A DNA stretch of 64,000 bases from Atopsyche davidsoni (Eukaryota > Arthropoda > Insecta > Trichoptera > Hydrobiosidae), in contig JAILWY010000013.1 of NCBI GenBank assembly GCA_022113835.1, positions 13,750,001-13,814,000 of the forward strand, given 5' to 3'. Shown here piece by piece: positions 45,771-57,019 of the stretch. The notes beneath the pieces were generated by a model. The model saw nothing but the letters and a program-made list of their open reading frames with translations, did not search any database and was not told the origin of the DNA. Each line of letters opens with the position of its first letter. The first letter of the stretch is position 1. A program made the translations under genes and the position numbers.

Positions 45771-46425
45771 ATTATTGTTTTGAATACATCAAATTAATTT
45801 TTAAAAATACATTTACGAAAATTTTAATTATCATAGAACCATTTTTCCGTTTAACTTTTTGGGCAGTAGTCACATGTATAATTAAATTGACTTGATACGA
45901 CGTCTTTACTAATATTTTGAATATCAAAATAATTAAAATTAAAGTACGATTCAGAACTCATGTAATTTTTTAAACAAAAAAATATGACCAAAAAAGTATT
46001 ACTGGTAGGAAAATAAGCAAAGCAATTAATACAAAAAATTTAAATACTCACAAAAAACCATTAAAGTAAAGAATTAAATAAAGGATTATTTTTCAAACCA
46101 TATTGTTTTGTATTTAAAAAAAATATATTGCTAGTTGGATTTGTAAAACGAGACCCAAAACCGATGCCTTTACAAATGTTGGCATTTGTACAAAGAGCAC
46201 AATAAAAAACCTGTTTGTGGACCGGTCTCTTTCAGCATGACTTATCACAGTGTCATTGAATAAATATCTATTTATTTATTGTTACCCTTGTTGGAGGCTC
46301 GCCCCTGCCTCCCATGTAGAATATTTATTTACTGTGGTAGATATTATGGCTCTTATATTAGCCGCTAGACGGTTTGCAATAAAAGTTTTATGTTTTTTTT
46401 TTGGTTACATTAAACCGTACTAAAA
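45771..46425. other. A+T-rich, nothing recognised
   Basis: A few GC-richer words near 46200-46330 only. Confidence 0.4.
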
Positions 46426-46430
46426 CTACT

Positions 46431-46482
46431 GTAGTTGGGATTAATTGCGTGTATATCAATACACGGAATTAATCCCAACTAC
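46431..46482. repeat. 23-bp hairpin with 6-base loop
   Basis: Arms 46431-46453 and 46460-46482 pair 22 of 23 (one C-C mismatch), with the loop TATCAA. The tight loop and near-perfect stem differ from a typical animal microRNA precursor; a foldback relic or structured RNA is possible. Confidence 0.75.
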
Positions 46483-46559
46483 GGTGACTACAATAAATTC
46501 TCTTTATGAAAACTTACATACCAATTTAATATTATTTATTTAACAACACAAATAAAACC

Positions 46560-46680
46560 AAAGTGTTTTTTTATATATTAACATGAAACGACGGGAAATA
46601 AGATGATTGGGATGAAATTCAAACCCACATCTTGTGTCCATCGTTTTCTGGTAACTACACGTATAAGGTATTATTACTTA
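46560..46680 (-). mobile_element. Decayed tRNA-like SINE fragment
   Basis: The minus strand has GATGTGGGTTTGAATTTCATC (B-box region 46614-46626) with T-arm-like pairing, and TACGTGTAGTTACCAG about 45 bases upstream as a weak A box. GATGTGGGTT is shared with the 4.4- and 58.0-kb tRNA-like elements. Confidence 0.4.
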
Positions 46681-46719
46681 TTCGGTGCATTGAAATATAT
46701 ATAAATATTTTTATAATAT

Positions 46720-47010
46720 TTAAACTGTCAACAGTTTACACAACTATTTTATATTGAACGCATAAAACTGCTTGCTCAGATTTGGTATTTGCTGCTCGGC
46801 TGTGACATTGTACTTAAGCAAATTATTTGATATCCAGAGAACACAGCAGGCGCCCGGCTTAATATCCTTACCGGGTGCTAACTTTATATTATGGACATAA
46901 CGAAATTAAGATTTGGGGCATAAAGGTAATCCGCAAACCGCAAAAATGGCCGGCGGTAATATGGCGGGGGGCGTCACGTCCGACAGACTCGCTGCACCGA
47001 ACATGCAAGG
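46720..47010. promoter_or_regulatory. Island with RUNX site fused to YY1-like cluster
   Basis: AACCGCAA (46936-46943, RUNX-type) overlaps AAAATGGC (46943-46950), followed by CGGCGG and ATGGCGG (46961-46967), then CGTCACGTCC. Three YY1/Pho-like cores lie within 30 bases. In insects Pho sites mark Polycomb response elements, so this is a candidate by motif only. Confidence 0.35.
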
Positions 47011-47329
47011 GTACTGCAACCTATTATGCAATTAATATTTATTTATTATTAATTTATAAATTAAAATTAAAACATTAATATTATTATATTTCACTTAATA
47101 TTGCAAATAATGCTAGAGCGCTGTCTTAAAATATTTTATCCCAAAAGAGTTGGCGGCCGGAAAATTGAAAAAAAAAAACTTTCGATACCTAAAAAATTTC
47201 AAGTAATTATATTACAACAATAAGAGCAATATCTTCAAAAAAGCGTTTATCGATTCAAACAAATAATAATGTTTATCATCACAAAATATGAATTTAAATT
47301 CAAGATCAATTTTGATTTAAAACCAATTC

Positions 47330-47560
47330 GTTGTTGTACGAAAAGTTCGAAAACTCCAGTAGGAGGTTAAACATTTGTGAATCCCAGGAAACACAGTTTT
47401 ACAAGCAAGGTATTAAAAATAATACATCTCGGCTTAAGGGGTGTTGACATTCACGGTGACGTCATAAACGTAACCTTTTATGACGTCATTAGCCACCCGA
47501 CCGCTGCTAACCTGGTTGTGTTTTTGTGACGCCATTGCTTCTGCTTATTATGACATAATA
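47330..47560. promoter_or_regulatory. Island with two CRE palindromes 24 bp apart
   Basis: TGACGTCA occurs at 47457-47464 and again at 47481-47488, with GTGACGCCA near 47529 as a third, weaker site. Paired full CREs are a strong bZIP-binding arrangement. No transcription unit is evident. Confidence 0.45.
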
Positions 47561-48375
47561 CAAAGTGGATATGTGTGAAAATTGCCAATTATTTTAGATA
47601 TTATTTGATATAACTTGATTTATGAACATAATTTATATTTGACAGTAAAAATATTTCTATTAATAACAACATTAAATGTGATTGATTTTTTGTGTATATA
47701 TTATTTGTTTTAGTAAAAATGTATTTTACTTTTGAAAGTCAATATTATTTTTGATTTTACCTTTTAGGAAAAAATATATACGACTGGAAACCGTGGATCT
47801 GACAGAAACAATGGCGTTGCTCTAAAAAAATAAAGTTTTTTTTATTTTAACACTTGTACACAACAATAGTTCACATACAGTTTAATATAAGGCACATTAT
47901 CTTACCTAAAAAAATAAAGAAACGACAATTAAAGTCTATCGTCCACTTCACTTCACATTAACTCAAATTCTCTTTTATTTCCTACCCACAATCTATGACA
48001 GCTCGGCTCTGGTTTTTATCGGCCGTCCACTGTTTTACCGACAGAGTAATCTTTAAGAAAAATATTTTCTTTACAAATATAATAATAAAATATTAAACAA
48101 CGCGAAAACTGTCATAATTAACGGGAGTCGATAAAAAACTCTATATTAAATTAAATATCGCACGTTCAAAGTATTACTTGAAAAATGCGTAATGCTTTAA
48201 TTTTTATTTAAAAAATTTTAATTCCAATATAAAATACACTGAAATTCACCACCAAAATATTAAAATGTATGAACGCAATAACTGCAAAAGCATCAGAGGA
48301 TAGATACAGCTTCAACAGTTATTGAAAATAATTTTTCATCAAAAACGCATAGAATGTACCGTGGATAAATCAAGT
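47561..48375. other. A+T-rich gene-free stretch
   Basis: A small GC-richer patch at 48000-48050. No feature. Confidence 0.4.
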
Positions 48376-48379
48376 TAAA

Positions 48380-48810
48380 CGAAAAGTGTCCATGGGGTCA
48401 TGAATACAGGCTTTTTATGGGCGAAGTAGGAATCACGTGCGCCTGCGGTCAGCGGCGCCATCGGGGGAGGCATTCATATTCAATACTTTATTACGTCATC
48501 AACATAATACTACCCCGAATGTGCCCCTGCCAAATAGAGTGCCATCATTTGTCTATAAATGTATGGCCATATGTGTTTTGATATTCTCGGGCTCACTGGT
48601 CCGAGGAACTTTGGCCGGGGATCGTGCTTTGTTATGTGCGGTGCAGTTTTAGTCATTTTTATCGGACGAGATCTTTTTTTTTTTTTTTTTTTGAGTGCGC
48701 AATCTGTTACTGCTGATTGACTGTGATTGTGGGTGTTCAATGAATTGTTGCGAGTTGCTGGAAATACATTGAGGGACGACTGTAAATGCAAGTATATAAA
48801 AGGTTAGGCT
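48380..48810. promoter_or_regulatory. Large island with E-box, CRE-like site and downstream TATA-like box
   Basis: AATCACGTGCGCCTG, GCATTCATATTCA (48470-48482), CTTTATTACGTCATC, a T20 run (48673-48692) and GTATATAAAAGG at about 48792. The order could be enhancer then promoter, yet no frame follows the TATA-like word within 300 bases. Confidence 0.28.
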
Positions 48811-49140
48811 ATTGATGCAATACTATATGACAATTTATTATCAAAAATAAATATTTAGAATTAATACACTGTGAGAAAATTGTTTATGATGTATCTACAC
48901 TTTTATATTGGCAACTTTTTTTTGCTCTATTTCTTGTATGAACTTTGATTATCAAAATTACAAGGCGCCCTTGAGATATATTTAAGCAAAAACAGGAAAA
49001 TCCAAATACTGTTTGTACAAAGATCATAAATATCTTTTTTTTAAATAAAATAAGTCCGAAGCATACAACTACTATTTTACAATATTTTTTATTGCCTAAA
49101 TAAAATGGTTTAAAAAAATATTTAAATATCTTCAATCTAA
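48811..49140. other. A+T-rich gene-free stretch
   Basis: No feature. Confidence 0.4.
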
Positions 49141-49440
49141 AGATGCGAATAGTACTCTACCGAGCTTTTCTCTCGGGAGGTAGCATTCTTCATAATGCAT
49201 ACCATCTACAAATCTCAAATTTCTCATCGCATTCTTTAGCTGAAGAAATCTGGAAAATTCGCTCTGAATTCAAAGCAGGTGGAATCTTCATATTTCATAT
49301 GTATCCAGGATCGGCGTGGGTATGAAGGGCAGGTACCAAGTACTTGCATCCGCAGGAGAGACGGGAATCCTAAGATATTCTAACAAGATCCCCGCTGTAA
49401 ACTCGCTATCTATAATATACCAACGGAACAGCGCTATTTT
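49141..49440. other. GC-richer island
   Basis: A plus ATG frame (49143-49325, 60 codons) has ordinary composition but an uncertain start context and no domain. GCAGGTAC-CAA-GTACTTGC at 49331-49349 is a small hairpin. Confidence 0.2.
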
Positions 49441-50280
49441 ATCCTAATAAATCGAAGCCAATATCAAATGAAGTAATATATTTTTATGCGTATAACTCTA
49501 TAATAAATTTAAAAAAAAAACGGTTAGTATAATTTTTAAATGGGATATCGTAGGTATTAAATTGTAGTTGGAAAATATTAGCTGGCTATTGAACCGTGAG
49601 AAAAAGTTTAGAATCAAACAATGACTGCGAAAAATATATTACGTTTTTATAGAAAGAATCACTTTTTTATACAATTCTCATGTCTAAACTATATTAATTG
49701 AAATATCCCTATGGTTATTTTCCATAATTAAATCGTTTTTTTTTTTAATTTAGCGTTTTTATATTTTATTTTGGTGTTTTTATCTCCACAAATTATTTTT
49801 ATTTCTTACTTATTTTGAACCGCAGATTTTTTTACTATATTTTATTTAACATATTAAGAGTCTGCATCAATTTGTATTTGAAGTGGCTTCATATTTATAA
49901 TTGGTTTAATTAATAATGCAGTCTTTTTGAATTTCATTTTGAATATTCAATACCTACATCAAATAAAGTGACTGGGCGATTAGAAACATTATTTTTATTT
50001 ATATTTTTTTGCAGGCTTTGTTGTATATATGTGTGCATATGTTTAAGTTCTTTCAAGTCATGAGCATTTTCTCATGCATTATATACTTGGGATCTACCAT
50101 AAAAAAAAACACCAAAATAAAAGGGATGCAAAGGTCGCATTGCTGCGACTTAAGCTCGATTGAGTCAAAATGTAAATATTAAAAATATATATATACGTTT
50201 TTATAAAAACACAAAACTCCAAGGAGTAGATAGCGAAATAAGATTATCGTACAGTATATAAAATAGTTTTTAGAAATACT
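49441..50280. other. A+T-rich gene-free stretch
   Basis: No feature. Confidence 0.5.
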
Positions 50281-50344
50281 TATTCGATTCTAGCGGACGA
50301 GGGGTCTTATTGTATTACACATTCAGACGGACAGGCGGGGCGAG

Positions 50345-50584
50345 ATGACGAACGGCGCAAGTAAAACTCCTAAACAAACTCGGGAAGAAACTCGCACAAC
50401 TCGCCATGCAAATATTGACAATACGTGTGAGCGAATCACGTTAAAAAGACCAGTCCCGCTGTGTACGCGCGGTGGTTACTTTCCTAACAAGCCAAAAAAA
50501 GTAAACAAACTTCCCGCAGCAGAATGGATTTTGTTCAGACAGCATAATTGTTTGAAAGGATGGGACAAAATACTGCACGTTTGA
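50345..50584 (+). CDS. Candidate small basic protein, 79 residues
   Basis: An ATG frame in a GC-richer island (start context GCGAGATGACG) of 79 codons. It is Lys/Arg/Thr-rich at first (SKTPKQTREETRTTRHANI) and more mixed later (KKVNKLPAAEWILFRQHNC). No signal peptide or membrane segment. No homologue is recognised. AT-rich DNA starts right after its stop. It might be a real small ORF or a conserved noncoding block that happens to be open; ATGCAAAT (POU octamer) is inside it. Confidence 0.25.
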   Translation: MTNGASKTPKQTREETRTTRHANIDNTCERITLKRPVPLCTRGGYFPNKPKKVNKLPAAEWILFRQHNCLKGWDKILHV

Positions 50585-50689
50585 TGCGAATAAAAAAATA
50601 CGAAGTATTTTTCCTCTGCGTTTTTTTAAGAAATAAAAGTCAATGTATCTTCTATAAGTAATATTTTTATAAAAATAATTATTTATTTA

Positions 50690-50950
50690 AGATATATCCT
50701 GAGCGTGTGTAAAGGATCTGTAATGGAGTAGTGTACTTGGAATGATTGTGGAGGGCTCTGGAAGTACCTTGTCGAGGTAGGGGGGCTTTTGCTATTGTTT
50801 CTGTAGCCTGTTGCATAAGGAGTATCAAATCTAAATGCCAGTGCTTTGTAAGGAAAGGATATATAAAAATCCTATTGAACAGCAGCAATATGCAGACGTT
50901 TCCTTCCGATATAAAACTGCGGTGGAGAAGGACCCAGGGACCCACTACAC
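50690..50950 (+). repeat. Repeat R3 copy b, left part, coding-like
   Basis: The plus strand is open from about 50835 (MPVLCKERIYKNPIEQQQYA; YKTAVEKDPGTHYT) up to the hAT insertion at 50951. The end matches R3 copy a (GGACCC-GGGA-ACCCAC). Ignoring the insertion, the frame could continue into 53356. It may be a degenerate coding retroelement or retrocopy. Confidence 0.45.
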
Positions 50951-53347
50951 CAAGGGTCCCCAACCTTTTTGCACCCAAGAGCACATTCTAGAATGCCGGT
51001 CGGGTCAATGCACAAAAAATATTTAATTCCAAAAATATAAAAATTATTGTTTACATTTTAATGTAAAATTAATAATAAGTAGTAAATAATAGCATAAACA
51101 TTCTGGTAATTGGATCAAATTGGGGCAAAAATGCGACGAATTATTATTTTTAATAACAATTATAAAATGTACATCTATAGCTAAAAATTGCAAACAACAT
51201 CGAAAAATATCAGTTAAGGGCCAGGCTAAGTTTAATAAGATTTTAATGCACCAACAATATTTAATTTTAATTTTAATGTCTTAATTGGCTGATTTTTAAA
51301 ATCATCAATATGATCATCTGTAAGTCAAGATCTGAACATTGATTTTACATTCATTGTTAATATCAATAATTCGCAGAACCGAAAAAAAATTCAATTTTGT
51401 ATGCTGCTCTTTTCAAGAATGGAATTTTTTTTAAGTCAACTATATTCCAAAAGTCCTCATTTGATACATTGGTTTTAAGAATTATTATTTAGAAAATTAT
51501 AACGATATAATTATTTCGTTTATATTTCGCTGTTTAATTATCATCCTATCACAAAAATATCTAATAGACATTCACATAGCTTTCTCTTCACTTGTTCTAC
51601 CGCAAAAATATCAGATAGACTTTCACGTGACTTTCTTCTCACTTTTATCAACGCAAAAATATCAGAGAGATTTTCACATAGCTTTCTCTTCACTATTTTC
51701 AACGAAAAAATATCAGGGACACTTTCACATAGCTTTCTCCTGACTTTTTCTACCGAAAAAATATAAGATAGACTTTCCCATAGCTTTCTCCTCACATTTA
51801 TCAACGAAAAAAGATCAGGGACACTTTCACATAGCTTTCTTCTCACTTTTTCTACCCCAAAAATATAAGATAGACTTTCCCATTGCTTTCTCTTCACATT
51901 TATCAACGAAAAAAGATCAGGGACACTTTCACATAGCTTTCTCTTCACTTTTTCTACCGCAAAAATATAAGATAGACTTTCTCATAGCTTTCTCTTCACT
52001 TTTATCAACGAAAAAATATCAGGGACACTTTCACATAGCTTTCTCTTCACTTTTTCTACCGCAAAAATATAAGATAGACTTTCTCATAGCTTTCTCTTCA
52101 CTTTTATCAACGAAAAAATATCAGGGACACTTTCACATAGCTTTCTTCTCACTTTTACTACCCCAAAAATATAAGATAGACTTTCCCATTGCTTTCTCTT
52201 CACATTTATCAACGAAAAAATATCAGGGACACTTTCACATAGCTTTCTCTTCACTTTTTCTACCGCAAAAATATAAGATAGACTTTCTCATAGCTTTCTC
52301 TTCACTTTTATCAACGAAAAAATATCAGGGACACTTTCACATAGCTTTCTCCTGACTTTTTCTACCGAAAAAATATAAAATAGACTTTCCCATAGCTTTC
52401 TCCTCACATTTATCAACGAAAAAGATCAGGGACACTTTCACATAGCTTTCTTCTCACTTTTTCTACCCCAAAAATATAAGATAGACTTTCCCATTGCTTT
52501 CTCTTCACATTTATCAACGAAAAAAGATCAGGGACACTTTCACATAGCTTTCTCTTCACTTTTTCTACCGCAAAAATATAAGATAGACTTTCTCATAGCT
52601 TTCTCTTCACTTTTATCAACGAAAAAATATCAGGGACACTTTCACATAGCTTTCTCTTCACTTTTTCTACCGCAAAAATATAAGATAGACTTTCTCATAG
52701 CTTTCTCTTCACTTTTATCAACGAAAAAATATCAGGGACACTTTCACATAGCTTTCTCTTCACTTTTTCTACCGCAAAAATATAAGATAGACTTTCTCAT
52801 AGCTTTCTCTTCACTTTTATCAACGAAAAAATATCAGGGACACTTTCACATAGCTTTTTCTTCACATTTTCTACCGCAAAAATATAAGATAGACTTTCCC
52901 AAAGCTTTCTCCTCACTTTTATCAACGAAAAAATATCAGGGACACTTTCACATAGCTTTCTCCTCGCTTTCATCAACGCAAAAATATCAGGGACACTTTT
53001 ACATAGCTTTCTCCTCAATTTTTCTACCGCAAAAATATCAGATTTATATTTATTCAGCAACATTTCTATCAAGTATCTAAACAATATCGTGAAGGCATTA
53101 TTAAAGGGCGTTATTACAGAGAAGAAGACAAACCAAACTACACCCATTAGATGCTTTTTTAACAGTCTTATATATGATTTTATGGAAAGAATTATTATTT
53201 TGAAAATATTACGATATATTTTTTTGGCTTATATTTATCTGTTTAATTACTGAATATTATTTTTTATCGTGGTTGCACAACGGCGGGCACACGTAAAACG
53301 GTCCACGGGCGCCATGGTGCCCGCGGGCATAAGGTTGGGGACCACTC
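50951..53347. mobile_element. Non-autonomous hAT-like DNA transposon, 2.4 kb
   Basis: CACTACAC flanks the element exactly (50943-50950 and 53348-53355), the 8-bp target duplication of hAT transposons. Ends are CAAGGGTCCCCAACCTTTTT on the left and, inverted, GAGTGGTCCCCAACCTTATG on the right. They share GGTCCCCAACCTT with the known hAT end pattern CAGNGGTCCCCAACC. Subterminal DNA is GC-rich (GGGCGCCATGGTGCCCGCGG on the right). No transposase frame is present, so movement would need a related enzyme in trans. The interior is mostly minisatellite. It interrupts repeat R3. Confidence 0.85.
51545..53042. repeat. 51/102-bp higher-order minisatellite inside the hAT element
   Basis: About 29 half-units of 51 bp alternate between type A (ATCAGGGACACTTTCACATA...) and type B (ATAAGATAGACTTTCYCATA...), giving a 102-bp dimer. 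Both share TAGCTTTCTCTTCACTTT. On the minus strand each half-unit encodes 17 residues (KLCESVPDIFSLIKVRR and KLWESLSYIFAVEKVRR), and stretches 51541-51948 and 52797-53147 are fully open. In six B units TGG has become TGA, and a few units gain or lose a base, so the array as a whole is not one frame. Confidence 0.9.
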
Positions 53348-53355
53348 CACTACAC

Positions 53356-53440
53356 TATATTCCCCTTAGATAACCATGAACACTGTCGTAGTGAAATGGT
53401 CGCCTACCTCCTCTGACAAGAGGCCCTTGATGAATTATGA
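53356..53440 (+). repeat. Repeat R3 copy b, right part
   Basis: TTCCCCTTAGATAACCATGA and CTCTGACAAGAGGCCCTTGA continue R3 after the hAT insertion and match copy a at 25345-25440. Confidence 0.55.
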
Positions 53441-53694
53441 AAATAAGAGTGTTTTAAATGATTATTTTTTACTGCATAACGTTTACATTTTGACGTGAGT
53501 TTTCCATGTTATTAAAAGGCTGTGACCAAATAATTATTTTAAATGTTATTAATTATTTTATTTAAAATACAAGTTAAGTGATAAAACGTGATATAATTGA
53601 AAATATTAGTAAACAACTTATAAAAAAAACTGGAGAACATGAGTATCTATTACACAAATTAGGACAAAAATTAACAGTGTACTTTTTCACCCTT

Positions 53695-53960
53695 CGTTTT
53701 AAAAATGGGGTAGAAGAGGCTAGTGTTTGCGGAAGTACTAATTAGGGTTGTAAGGGGAAGATGAAAAAAAAATATTTGGCGACTACCGAAGAGAACATCG
53801 ACACAATTATCTGGCTCAAGGTGACGTCATGATGGAGACGAGGGCCCTAATCGCCCTCTACAAGCGACCGCCTAATCAAGACCCTAATTAACCCTGAAGA
53901 GGTGATTTCTATTTGATGAATAGCAAATTGGTGTCATCGTGTTTAATACGGGCTTTACAA
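53695..53960. promoter_or_regulatory. Island with CRE palindrome
   Basis: TGACGTCA at 53822-53829 is followed by GAGGGCCCTAATCGCCCTC (imperfect hairpin GAGGGC/GCCCTC) and TAATCAAGACCCTAATTAACC. CRE plus TAAT cores suggest an enhancer. Confidence 0.35.
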
Positions 53961-54330
53961 AGCAAAGATTTATTATTATGTAGTCTCAAAACTTGTATTG
54001 CTTTTTTACTAGAAAATAATTAGCAGGCAAGTACGATAAATCTACATATGATTATATATATATATATATATATATAATACAATATTATATCTGATTAAAT
54101 AATATATATTTACCAAAACTATTCACTTATTGTGATAAAACCTTGTATTTAACTCATGTAACATATTTCCATTAACAGGTTAACGTAACCTATTACTGTT
54201 TTCAATTCTACATAAAAATGTGTATCCAAATAATTTGTAAAATAAAATTAATTTATATTCAGATTTAAGCTCAAACAAAAATAAATATATAAACGAAGTA
54301 ATAAGCATGATTTTTTCAGTCTAAGGTTTG
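53961..54330. other. A+T-rich stretch with (AT)12 microsatellite
   Basis: The AT run is at 54052-54076. Nothing else is recognised. Confidence 0.6.
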
Positions 54331-54334
54331 GATA

Positions 54335-54560
54335 GTAATATTCCCCCCACCTTATTATATACGCTTCATAATAAGTAATAATTGGCCGGTACTCTCGGAC
54401 AATCATTTAAGGCTTGAGTAAGCGCAGGCTTCTGCCAAATCCTTTCGAGGGATGGACAGCGGAGGGATGAAGTCCAGAGGGTGGTGCAACGAAACCCCTT
54501 AAACCCGGTAAATACGCACAATTGCACGTCCCGCCATACTTGTTTGGTTAAATACAATAA
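54335..54560. other. GC-richer island
   Basis: GGGATGGACAGCGGAGGGATG and AACCCCTTAAACCCGG. The minus frame 54366-54572 has ordinary composition (VQLCVFTGFKGFRCTT) but no start or splice support. Confidence 0.2.
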
Positions 54561-54705
54561 AGAAATATTCAAAACTAATAATCAGTTAAAATAATAAACA
54601 TGTATTTTCTTAGTACCGGTACCCCAAAATTTGAGTTGTATTGCAATATTAAATGTAACAAAAAATATTTTATTTAAATATATTTTAATATATAAATATA
54701 TGTTT

Positions 54706-54727
54706 ACGGTTGTATATATACAACCGT
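54706..54727. repeat. Perfect 22-bp palindrome
   Basis: ACGGTTGTATA followed by its exact reverse complement. As RNA it would give a short hairpin; as DNA it is two Myb-like AACCGT sites. Surroundings are A+T-rich. Confidence 0.8.
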
Positions 54728-55640
54728 GTGGTTTTAATTAAAATCAAGCGCACGAAGAGATGCGTATCCTTTAAATGTGTGTTTCTTTTCACAATTCTAC
54801 CTCTATAAAATTTCAACCCCTTTATTTTTCTCTTGTAGCAGTTCAAAGCCACCCTTATCCTTTTTGCCTGGAGCTCTGTTCCGAGCATTAAATATTCTGC
54901 AGTTTTGAGAGTCGACCGAATTGCGTTTTACTTAGCACAACCGTTACATTTCATTATTTGTTTGAAATTAATTCAGCTGAAAAAACACGCAACCTGTTTA
55001 AATTTGATAACAAAATAATGTATATTTCAAAATATTAATTACTTTTCTCTTTAAAAATACAGCTTTTTTTTCAATGGAAAAATTATATTTTTCTTAATAA
55101 AATAAAACATGATTTTCTTCTGATAATAGTGAAGATTTTCTATCAATGCTTATTCACTTAAAGATATGTAAAAAAAGTGTTTTAAATTTTATTTAATTCA
55201 AATATTAAAAAATATTTCATATTTCTATAAATTATGAAATTTTGTGTATTATCAAAACTACTATTCGACGAACTTACTTGCAAGTCTCACTATCTCAGGT
55301 CCCATCCCCTTAATTGGGGGTGGTTACTCGGATAAATAATTGGTCATCTTTGTGACAGCATATTTACAGAGGGTGGAATACAAGTAGCGGTGGATGGTAC
55401 ACATAGTTTTCAATTAGTTGCCCCTTGTACAGTCTGACGAGAGACAATTTTCAGTAGATTATTATCAATAAGCCCAAAATAGATTGATGTGTCCATTCTC
55501 TCATAATCTCTACTTCAAATATTGCCAAAGACGTCTGAAATGAAGTTTCAATTGGGTTGGAATTAAATGTACAAACGAATTTCCAATGGTTTTCTCTCGG
55601 AGAGTCCTGGGAATTTATTTCATATCGTTATTTGAGAGAA
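54728..55640. other. Mixed stretch, island at 55265-55640
   Basis: 54961-55260 is A+T-rich. 55265-55640 is GC-richer (TCCCATCCCCTTAATTGGGG at about 55300) without a frame of interest. Confidence 0.3.
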
Positions 55641-56330
55641 CAGTGAACTTGAGTTAAATATTTAGATTTGACGAAATAACTCCATAGCTTATAGAACATT
55701 ATTACATCTTTAGTATTCCAAGTAAATTATAATTTGTACTTTTTCAACAAATTAAAAAAAAAAAAAAAATTTATCATAATATATATCAAACATTAATGAA
55801 TAATTTCGTACTGTTTTCGTATTCTCTTTAAAATGATATTGTTCAAAGCAAAACTTTCGAATACTAGTATGAACAGAAAACTTACATTTAACACGTATTC
55901 CAACAAATCTTCTTGGCTTTATTTTTATGTAACTAAAATAAAATAATAATTTCCAAAAAATTGATGAAATTTTTATTTTAAATGAACTCATTAATATATA
56001 AGAGATAAATATTTTATACGCAAATAATATTATTGAACATATTATATTTTCCATATTTTTTTTTATTCAAGCACTTCTTTGTAAACGATTATTTCTTATA
56101 GAATTTTTTTTTCTTTAGGACTACACCTAAATAAATATTTAATAACATTGCCTTTGTTATTAGTTAAATATATTATAAATTTATTTTATATGCAATTTGG
56201 TGTTTACCTCAGAGCTGCAGACTGCAGACAAAATAAATATTTGAATAATTCGTATATAATAACAACAGCAAGATAACCAGACTAATTTCAACTTCAAATA
56301 ATCTAAATTACTTTAATGAATATAGATTCA
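55641..56330. other. A+T-rich gene-free stretch
   Basis: The minus frame 55752-56054 (100 codons) is Phe/Ile/Lys-rich, low in information, and is not called. Confidence 0.45.
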
Positions 56331-56400
56331 AGTTGTGATCAAGTTCCGAATCCTGAAGGGGTGGTTACTTCAGAGTTGGTTAGGGGTGGTGGTGGAGGAG

Positions 56401-56526
56401 ATGGCCGGACGTGTTCTTGTATGGGTTGACGGAGATTATAGAGTATTTGAATACCCCTTGGGCCGCCATGCTTGTATTGACATTTTCACTGTAAAACAAA
56501 CAACGGCGGACATCCCCGTCGTTCAG
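56401..56526 (+). CDS. Candidate first coding exon, 42 codons
   Basis: ATGGCCGGACG in good context (GGAGGAG before ATGG) opens exactly 42 codons to CAG|GTATTT, a phase-0 donor. The peptide is strongly protein-like (VLVWVDGDYRVFEYPLGRHA; later TVKQTTADIPVVQ) with balanced codons. The frame is also open upstream to about 56335, so it could instead be internal. CCGCCAT (56463-56469) lies within. No family recognised. Confidence 0.32.
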
Positions 56527-56570
56527 GTATTTTAATTTATTCATCATGTCACGTTCTGGATTACGGGGCA

Positions 56571-57015
56571 CAAAATACTACAAACAAAACCAGACGCATT
56601 AACTACAAAGTGCACGTTTCCGGAATTCGATGCAAATAAAAGCAGGGTTTATTTTATTCAGCAGGATTACAAATATCTTTTAATTAATTGATACATTAAA
56701 TATAAAGAGAACTCTTATAAACTTTTAATGCCACGTGTGATATGCATTCAGTGATAATAGCAAAAAAATGAGCTAAATGATATGCTGTGATAAAAAAATA
56801 TAACTACTAAGTGACCACAGAAAATATCAGACAAATATATAGAATACAGTTTACATCGGAAGGAGCTGACTTACTACAGTTTAATTAACCAAAATAATTA
56901 AATTAATTTAGAGTGGAATGACTTCCGCTTATTATGGCTTTGTGTGATATCTGATTTAGTAAATAGTTTTATGTCACTTGTCATAAAAACAATTGCGAAA
57001 ATATTTCATAAATGA
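56571..57015. other. A+T-rich, one octamer
   Basis: CGATGCAAATAAAAGC near 56627 holds a POU octamer. Nothing else. Confidence 0.4.
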
Positions 57016-57019
57016 AGAT

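Noticed and set aside
27411..48482. Shared 13-mer GCATTCATATTCA in two islands
   Set aside because: In 64 kb of A+T-rich DNA many 13-base words recur by chance; it is not evidence of homology.
55752..56054. 100-codon minus frame
   Set aside because: Phe/Ile/Lys/Tyr-rich translation typical of A+T-rich noncoding DNA, with a run of A at its end.
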